Below, piece by piece: positions 59,188-64,000 of a stretch of 64,000 bases of DNA. The position numbers and the translations under genes were made by a program. The stretch's first letter is position 1, and every line of letters starts with the position of its first letter. Origin of the DNA: Actinomadura parmotrematis (lineage in GTDB: Bacteria > Actinomycetota > Actinomycetes > Streptosporangiales > Streptosporangiaceae); the NCBI RefSeq assembly GCF_019458805.1, contig NZ_JAIBOA010000004.1:1-64000 (forward strand), read 5' to 3'. A model generated the notes under the pieces. That model saw only the letters and a list, made by a program, of their open reading frames with translations. It ran no database searches and was not told the DNA's origin.

Positions 59188-59852
59188 CAGGCGCCCTCCT
59201 CCGTCCGCGCCGCGAGCGCGGTGTTGATCCGTTCGAGGTCGTCGGCGCGGGCCATCAGGTGCACGATGTCGCCGTCCTGCACGACCGTGGACCCGGCGGG
59301 GACGAGCGCCTCGCCCATCCGGGTGAGGAACGCGACGCGGGTCCCGGCGGCCTCCTCCAGGTCGGCGACCTTCGCGCCGACCCAGCGGTCGCCGGTGTCG
59401 ATCTCGGCGAGCACCACCTGCCCGGTCGGGTCGCGCCAGAGCGGCTCGGCGCCCTCGGGCAGCAGCCGGCGCAGGATCTGGTCGGCGGTCCAGCGCACCG
59501 TCGCCACCGTCGGGATGCCGAGCCGCTGGTAGACCTCGGCGCGCCGGGGGTCGTAGATGCGCGCCACCACGTTGTCGACGCCGAAGGTCTCGCGGGCCAC
59601 CCGGGCGGAGATGATGTTGGAGTTGTCACCGCTGGACACCGCGACGAACGCCGCGGCCCGCTCGATCCCGGCCTCGGCGATCACGTCGCGGTCGAACCCG
59701 AACCCGGTGACCCGGCGGCCCTTGAACCCGCTGCGCAGCCGCCGGAACGCCTCCGGGCTCTGGTCGATGATGGCCACCGAGTGGCCCTTGTCCTCCAGGA
59801 TGTGGGCCAGGGTCGACCCGACCCGCCCGCATCCCATGATCACGATATGCAC
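59187..59852 (-). CDS. trkA: TrkA-family potassium regulatory protein (RCK), CeoB-like
   Basis: A 221-aa RCK protein paralogous to the next gene: IVIMGCGRVGSTLAHILEDKGHSVAIIDQSPEAF, then GDNSNIISARVARETFGVDNVVARIYDPRRAEVY, and an RCK_C domain (about 135-221). The Rossmann GxGxxG is intact and the second strand ends in Asp, favouring NAD(H) or adenine nucleotides. Start is GTG 59852 after GGGGAAGGGACGGCC, since the fold begins immediately. Divergent from the KimA-like gene, 194 bp apart. In mycobacteria the pair (CeoB/CeoC) sits in the same place. Confidence 0.93.
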   Translation of the reverse strand: MHIVIMGCGRVGSTLAHILEDKGHSVAIIDQSPEAFRRLRSGFKGRRVTGFGFDRDVIAEAGIERAAAFVAVSSGDNSNIISARVARETFGVDNVVARIYDPRRAEVYQRLGIPTVATVRWTADQILRRLLPEGAEPLWRDPTGQVVLAEIDTGDRWVGAKVADLEEAAGTRVAFLTRMGEALVPAGSTVVQDGDIVHLMARADDLERINTALAARTEEGA

Positions 59853-60033
59853 GGCCGTCCCTTCCCCGGCTGCCCGAGGATCGCTCGCAGTGATGATCCG
59901 TTCGGGCTGCAAAACTACACATCCGCCCAGGCGAGTACTACCCAACCAGGGACGTCGCAGCCGCCGGGGAGGTTCCCGCGCGACACGGCGCGGACCGGGA
60001 CAGGGGCGCCATGGGGCCTCCGGGGCGACGGGC

Positions 60034-60039
60034 TAGAGT
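60034..60039 (+). promoter_or_regulatory. -10 element giving a probable leaderless KimA-like transcript
   Basis: TAGAGT fits TANNNT and is 7 nt before GTG 60047; no ribosome site is present. A start this close to the codon leaves no room for a leader riboswitch. Confidence 0.55.
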
Positions 60040-60046
60040 CTCGTCC

Positions 60047-62092
60047 GTGCCGAACGTTCCGGACCTCGTGAAGCGGCTGCTGCTGGGCCGCGCCCTGCGC
60101 AGCGCCCAGCAGCACGAGCAGTTGCTGCCCAAGCGCATCGCACTGCCCATCTTCGCCAGCGACGCCCTGTCGTCGGTCGCCTACGCGCCGCAGGAGATCC
60201 TGCTCGCGCTCGGCGTCGGCGGCCTGGTGATGTACTCCTACACGCCCTGGATCGCGCTCGCCGTCGTCGTGATCCTGCTCACCGTCGTCGCGTCCTACCG
60301 CCAGAACGTGCGCGCCTACCAGAGCGGCGGCGGCGACTTCGAGGTCGCCACCGAGAACCTGGGGAGCAACTGGGGCGTCGTCGTCGCCAGCGCCCTGCTC
60401 GTCGACTACGTCATGACGGTCGCGGTGTCGGTGTCGTCGGGGGTGGAGAACCTCGGCGCGCTGCTGAAGTTCCTGCAGCCGCACGAGGTCGTCGTCGCGC
60501 TCGCCATCGTGGCGCTGCTGACGATCGCGAACCTGCGCGGCCTGAAGGAGGCCGGCATCGCGTTCGCGATCCCGACGTTCCTGTTCATGTTCGCCATCGT
60601 GGTGATGCTCGTCTGGGGCGGGGTGCGGCTGCTGTTCGGCGCCGACCTGCAGGCCGAGACCGCCCACCTGGTGATCAAGGGCGACGAGATGAACGCCACC
60701 GGCTTCGCCCTCGTCTTCCTGCTGCTGCGCGCCTTCTCCTCCGGCTGCGCCGCGCTCACCGGCGTCGAGGCCATCAGCAACGGCGTCCCGGCGTTCAAGA
60801 AGCCCAAGGGCGAGAACGCCGCCGCGACGCTCCTCATGCTCGGCGCCGTCGCCATGACGATGTTCGGCGGCGTCACCGCCCTCGCCTACGTCACGCACGC
60901 CAAGTTCGCCGAGCCCGACCAGGGCAGCCACCTGTTCGACCCGCACACCGGCAAGGAGGTCACCGACGCCGATCCGGTGATCGCCCAGGTCGCGCACACG
61001 GTGTTCAGCAACTTCAGCCCCGGCTTCGCGCTCGTCGCCGTCATGACCGCGCTCATCCTGTTCCTGGCCGCCAACACCGCCTTCAACGGCTTCCCGGTGC
61101 TCGGCTCGGTGCTCGCCCAGAACCGCTACCTGCCGCGCCAGCTCCACACCCGCGGCGACCGGCTCGCCTTCAGCAACGGCATCATCATCCTCGCCACCAT
61201 GGCCGGGCTGCTGATCTACGCCTACGACGCGTCGGTGAGCCGCCTCATCCCGCTCTACACCGTCGGGGTGTTCGTCTCCTTCACCGTCAGCCAGGTCGGC
61301 ATGGTCCGGCACTGGAACCGGCTCCTGGCCACCGAGGCCGACCCCGTGCAGCGCCGCCGGATGAGGGTCTCGCGCGGCATCAACGGGTTCGGCGCGGTCC
61401 TCACCGGCGTCGTCCTCGTCGTCGTGCTCGTCACCAAGTTCCTGCTCGGCGCCTACATCGTCGTCATCGCGATGCCGGTGCTGTTCCTGATGATGAAGGC
61501 GATCCGCCGGCACTACGACCGCGTCGCGGTCGAGCTGGAGCCGTCCGGCGAGGACGTGGCGCTGCCCGCCCGCAACCACGCCGTCGTCCTCGTCTCCAAG
61601 ATCCACAAGCCGACGCTGCGGGCGCTCGCCTACGCCCGCGCCACCCGCCCCTCCACCCTGGAGGCCGTCACGGTCGCGGTCGACGCCGAGGAGTCGCGGC
61701 GCCTCCAGGAGGAGTGGGACGCCCTCGACATCCCCGTCCCGCTGAAGATCCTCGACTCCCCGTACCGGGAGATCACCCGGCCGGTGCTCAAGTACGTCAA
61801 GGGCGTGCGCCGCAAGAGCCCCCGCGACGTCGTCACCGTCTTCATCCCCGAGTACGTCGTCGGCCACTGGTGGGAGCAGCTCCTGCACAACCAGTCGGCG
61901 CTGCGCCTGAAGGGCCGGCTGCTGTACCAGCCGGGCGTCATGGTCACCAGCGTCGCCTGGCAGCTGCACTCCTCCGACCGGCTGAAGGGCCGCGCCGAGC
62001 CGCCCGGCCCCGGCTCCTCGCGGCGCCCGCCGCGCGCTCTGCCCCCGGAGCAGGTCCCCGGTGGCGGTATCGTTTCGGACCGTGACAACTGA
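60047..62092 (+). CDS. APC-superfamily transporter, KimA-like potassium importer
   Basis: A 681-aa transporter with about 12 transmembrane helices and a cytosolic C-terminal domain of about 200 residues. It aligns well, from memory, with Bacillus subtilis KimA (YdaO), the K+/H+ symporter controlled by c-di-AMP: ASDALSSVAYAPQEILLAL, SGGGDFEVATENLG, SSGCAALTGVEAISNGVPAFKKP, LAANTAFNGFPVLGSVLAQNRYLPRQL and the C-terminal LHNQSALRLKGRLL. Actinobacterial homologues are usually annotated as amino-acid permeases. Two RCK proteins are divergently encoded next to it. GTG 60047 is preferred because of the leaderless -10 spacing. Its stop overlaps the next gene's start region. Confidence 0.85.
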   Translation: MPNVPDLVKRLLLGRALRSAQQHEQLLPKRIALPIFASDALSSVAYAPQEILLALGVGGLVMYSYTPWIALAVVVILLTVVASYRQNVRAYQSGGGDFEVATENLGSNWGVVVASALLVDYVMTVAVSVSSGVENLGALLKFLQPHEVVVALAIVALLTIANLRGLKEAGIAFAIPTFLFMFAIVVMLVWGGVRLLFGADLQAETAHLVIKGDEMNATGFALVFLLLRAFSSGCAALTGVEAISNGVPAFKKPKGENAAATLLMLGAVAMTMFGGVTALAYVTHAKFAEPDQGSHLFDPHTGKEVTDADPVIAQVAHTVFSNFSPGFALVAVMTALILFLAANTAFNGFPVLGSVLAQNRYLPRQLHTRGDRLAFSNGIIILATMAGLLIYAYDASVSRLIPLYTVGVFVSFTVSQVGMVRHWNRLLATEADPVQRRRMRVSRGINGFGAVLTGVVLVVVLVTKFLLGAYIVVIAMPVLFLMMKAIRRHYDRVAVELEPSGEDVALPARNHAVVLVSKIHKPTLRALAYARATRPSTLEAVTVAVDAEESRRLQEEWDALDIPVPLKILDSPYREITRPVLKYVKGVRRKSPRDVVTVFIPEYVVGHWWEQLLHNQSALRLKGRLLYQPGVMVTSVAWQLHSSDRLKGRAEPPGPGSSRRPPRALPPEQVPGGGIVSDRDN

Positions 62093-63425
62093 TCCCGCCA
62101 CCGGAGACCTGCTCGACCTCGACGTGGAGAACGTCGCCAACGGCGGCTTCTGCGTCGCCCGGCACGAGGGCCGCGTGGTCTTCGTCCGGCACTCCCTGCC
62201 CGGTGAGCGGGTCCGCGCGCGGATCACCGACGTCACCAGGAACTTCCTGCGCGCCGACGCCGAGGAGGTCCTGGAGGCGTCGCCCGACCGCGTCCCGGCG
62301 CCCTGCCCGTTCGCCGGGCCCGGCCGCTGCGGCGGCTGCGACTGGCAGCACGCCTCGCTGCCCGCCCAGCGCCGCCTGAAGGCCGCCGTGGTGCGGGAGC
62401 AGCTCGCCCGCCTCGCCGGCATCGACCGCACCGTCGTGGTCGAGGAGGTGCCCTACCCCGTCTCCGACGAGGTGACGCCCGACCCCGGCCTCGGCTGGCG
62501 CACCCGCGTCCAGTTCACCGCCGACGACGGCGTCATCGGCCTCCGCAAGCACCGCTCCCACGACATCGAGCCCGTCGACGAGTGCCTCATCGCGCACCCG
62601 GGCGTGGAGATGATGGGCATCGAGCGCAAGCGCTGGCCCCGCATGTCGTCGGTCGAGGGCGTCGTGTCGGCGTCCACCGGCGACCGCCTCGTCGTGCTGC
62701 GCGGCTCCCGCAACGCCCGCGTCCCGCGCCTGGACGTCCCCGTCCGCCTGGTGCGCGGCAAGCCGGAGGCGGGCGCCGCCCTGCCCTACGTCCGCGAGGA
62801 GGTCTCCGGGCGGCTGTACCAGGTGTCGGGCAGCGGCTTCTGGCAGGTCCACCCCGGCGCCGCGCAGCTCCTCGCCGACGCCGTCGTGCAGGCCCTCGAA
62901 CCGAAGCCCGGCGACATCGCCCTCGACCTGTACTGCGGCGTCGGCCTGTTCGCCGGCGTCCTCGCCGACCGCGTCGGCCGCGACGGCCTCGTCGTCGGCG
63001 TCGAGTCCGACGGGCAGGCCGTCCGCGACGCCAAGTTCAACCTGCGCGACCTGCCGCACGTCGCGATCGAGCGCGGCCCGGTCGAGGAGGTCATCAAGGA
63101 CCTGGAGTTCGGCCGCGCCGACGCGCCCGGCTCGGGCCGCTCGCAGAACAAGCGCGGCACCGGCCACCGCGGCGGCGCCCGCGTCCGCGGCGCCGACATC
63201 GTCGTCCTCGACCCGCCCCGCGCGGGCGCGGGGCGGGCCGTCGTCGACCGGATCGCGCACCTCGCCGGCCGCAAGATCGCCTACGTCTCCTGCGACCCGG
63301 CGACGCTGGCCCGCGACCTGGCCTACTTCAGCGAGAAGGGCTGGACCCTGGAGTCCCTCCGCGCCTTCGACGCCTTCCCGATGACCCAGCACGTCGAGTG
63401 CCTGGCCGTCCTGGTCAGGGGCTAG
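62082..63425 (+). CDS. TrmA/RlmD-type RNA 5-methyluridine methyltransferase
   Basis: A 447-aa SAM-dependent RNA methyltransferase. N-terminal TRAM-like domain (about 10-65), Fe-S-type Cys cluster CPFAGPGRCGGCDWQHASLPAQ, SAM motif ALDLYCGVGLFAGVLA, the PPRAGAG loop with DPPR, and the catalytic Cys in VSCDPATLARDL. It methylates uridine C5 in rRNA or tRNA; the target cannot be assigned. An inserted polar stretch (about 345-362) lies before DPPR. GTG 62082 overlaps the KimA-like gene; a -10-like TATCGT (62068-62073) lies 8 nt upstream, so it may also have its own leaderless promoter. Confidence 0.93.
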   Translation: MTTDPATGDLLDLDVENVANGGFCVARHEGRVVFVRHSLPGERVRARITDVTRNFLRADAEEVLEASPDRVPAPCPFAGPGRCGGCDWQHASLPAQRRLKAAVVREQLARLAGIDRTVVVEEVPYPVSDEVTPDPGLGWRTRVQFTADDGVIGLRKHRSHDIEPVDECLIAHPGVEMMGIERKRWPRMSSVEGVVSASTGDRLVVLRGSRNARVPRLDVPVRLVRGKPEAGAALPYVREEVSGRLYQVSGSGFWQVHPGAAQLLADAVVQALEPKPGDIALDLYCGVGLFAGVLADRVGRDGLVVGVESDGQAVRDAKFNLRDLPHVAIERGPVEEVIKDLEFGRADAPGSGRSQNKRGTGHRGGARVRGADIVVLDPPRAGAGRAVVDRIAHLAGRKIAYVSCDPATLARDLAYFSEKGWTLESLRAFDAFPMTQHVECLAVLVRG

Positions 63426-63438
63426 CCGCCGGCCCCGC

Positions 63439-64000
63439 TCAGCCGAGCAGCGCGGCGAGGTGGCGCCACTTGTCGTTCTTGGACCACGTGACGACGCTGT
63501 CGTGCTTCCGGGCGTCCTGGTACAGGTCGTCCTTCTCCATGGTCACGACGGCGACGGCGTTGGCGTAGCCGGTCACGGCGGTCCCGGGCACGCGCCCGGT
63601 CAGCAGGACCTCCCCGTCGGACTCGGCGAGGCTGCCGACCGTGTGCGACCGGCCGTCCGTCGGGAAGAAGCCGGCGAGCCGCCGCCGCTGCTCGGTGCTG
63701 AGATCGACGATCCGGCAGTCGTCGCCGAGCCGCGCCAGGTCGATCTCGATGATCGGCGACCACTCGTAGGCGCGCCGGATCCGCTTGGTGCCCGAGGCGT
63801 AGGAGGTCAGGCTGCAGATCCGCGCCCGCGCGCTCCTGATCGCCGTGGAGATGTACTGGGTGGCGTAGTTGTCGCCCGACACGTGCTGGATGGGCAGCGC
63901 GTGGGCGTACGGGTTGGCGGCGAAGATCGGCACGTCCTGCGGCCACGCCTCGAGCCGCTGGTAGGCCGCCATCCGGTCCAGCACCGACGTCAGGTCGCTG
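63439..64000 (-). CDS. C-terminal part of an unrecognised protein (truncated by window edge)
   Basis: At least 187 residues; the frame stays open to the window end, so the gene starts outside. GTG 63984 could be a start but has no ribosome site. The sequence is of mixed alpha/beta character: DVPIFAANPYAHALPIQHVSGDNY, RSARARICSLTSYASGTKRIRRAYEW, IVDLSTEQRRRLAGFFPTDG and VAVVTMEKDDLYQDARKHDSVVTWSKNDKWRHL. I do not recognise a family. It is convergent with the RNA methyltransferase gene, 13 bp apart. Confidence 0.6.
   Translation of the reverse strand, partial: SDLTSVLDRMAAYQRLEAWPQDVPIFAANPYAHALPIQHVSGDNYATQYISTAIRSARARICSLTSYASGTKRIRRAYEWSPIIEIDLARLGDDCRIVDLSTEQRRRLAGFFPTDGRSHTVGSLAESDGEVLLTGRVPGTAVTGYANAVAVVTMEKDDLYQDARKHDSVVTWSKNDKWRHLAALLG

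Noticed and set aside
59853..60046. c-di-AMP (ydaO) riboswitch upstream of the KimA-like gene
   Set aside because: The gap is short and a -10 element sits 7 nt before the start codon; I see no conserved riboswitch core.
1..64000. CRISPR array, prophage, IS element, tRNA or rRNA gene
   Set aside because: No regularly spaced repeats, transposase, integrase, phage structural genes, cloverleaf or rRNA-like sequence was recognised on either strand.

Overview
The window is very GC-rich DNA with codons strongly biased to G/C in third position, many GTG starts, DUF-family proteins typical of Actinobacteria (DUF4193, DUF4235, DUF3710, DUF3159, DUF397, DUF6412), a PknG/GlnX pair, an S-adenosyl methyltransferase of the actinomycete PF04672 type and a WhiJ-like regulatory trio. 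This points to a filamentous actinomycete, probably an Actinomadura-like member of the Streptosporangiales; the genus is an inference. No rRNA, tRNA, CRISPR array or complete insertion sequence was recognised.

Layout. 0-6 kb: a sensor kinase and two tandem membrane Ser/Thr kinases, one fused to an extracytoplasmic oligopeptide-binding-like domain. 6-14 kb: DUF4193, a mycothiol-type DinB protein, a short-form valyl-tRNA synthetase and a translationally coupled acyl-CoA dehydrogenase pair. 14-20 kb: a large secreted beta-repeat protein, an imine-reductase-like oxidoreductase, a HicAB module whose toxin is frameshifted, a cytochrome P450 and a small secreted Cys-rich protein. 20-24.5 kb: a YidC paralogue with DUF6412, a 62-bp perfect palindrome, and an operon that resembles the mauE-mauD-mauA part of methylamine dehydrogenase clusters but lacks the rest. 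24.6-26.7 kb: PaaI thioesterase, dut, DUF3710 and a 26-aa ribosomal protein bL37-like gene. 27-31.6 kb: small membrane proteins, a methyltransferase, an M48 peptidase and the WhiJ-like trio.

31.6-39.5 kb holds kdpFABC-kdpD preceded by four helically phased 11-bp repeats. 41.3-43.5 kb holds the most unusual locus: two paralogous small peptides with a shared leader motif and a two-Cys core, followed by an M50 membrane protease (RiPP-like). 43.6-48.3 kb is a three-gene operon of a P-loop GTPase, a single-pass membrane protein and a dynamin-like GTPase. 48-53.4 kb: an L,D-transpeptidase lipoprotein, a VC0807-type membrane protein, a PaaX-like regulator and a second KdpD-like sensor coupled to kdpE. 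53.4-63.4 kb: OB-fold protein, DUF3159, PknG, GlnX, two TrkA/RCK proteins, a KimA-like potassium transporter and a TrmA/RlmD-type RNA methyltransferase, then a partial gene.

Two themes tie the region together. First, potassium: Kdp pump, two Kdp sensors, one KdpE, two RCK proteins and a KimA-like importer lie within about 30 kb. Second, the order and orientation DUF4193 / dut-DUF3710 / OB-fold-DUF3159 / TrkA-TrkA (reversed) / APC permease-TrmA matches a block I know from Mycobacterium tuberculosis (Rv2699c to Rv2689c); here it is split by insertions of about 18, 27 and 4 kb that carry most of the accessory systems.
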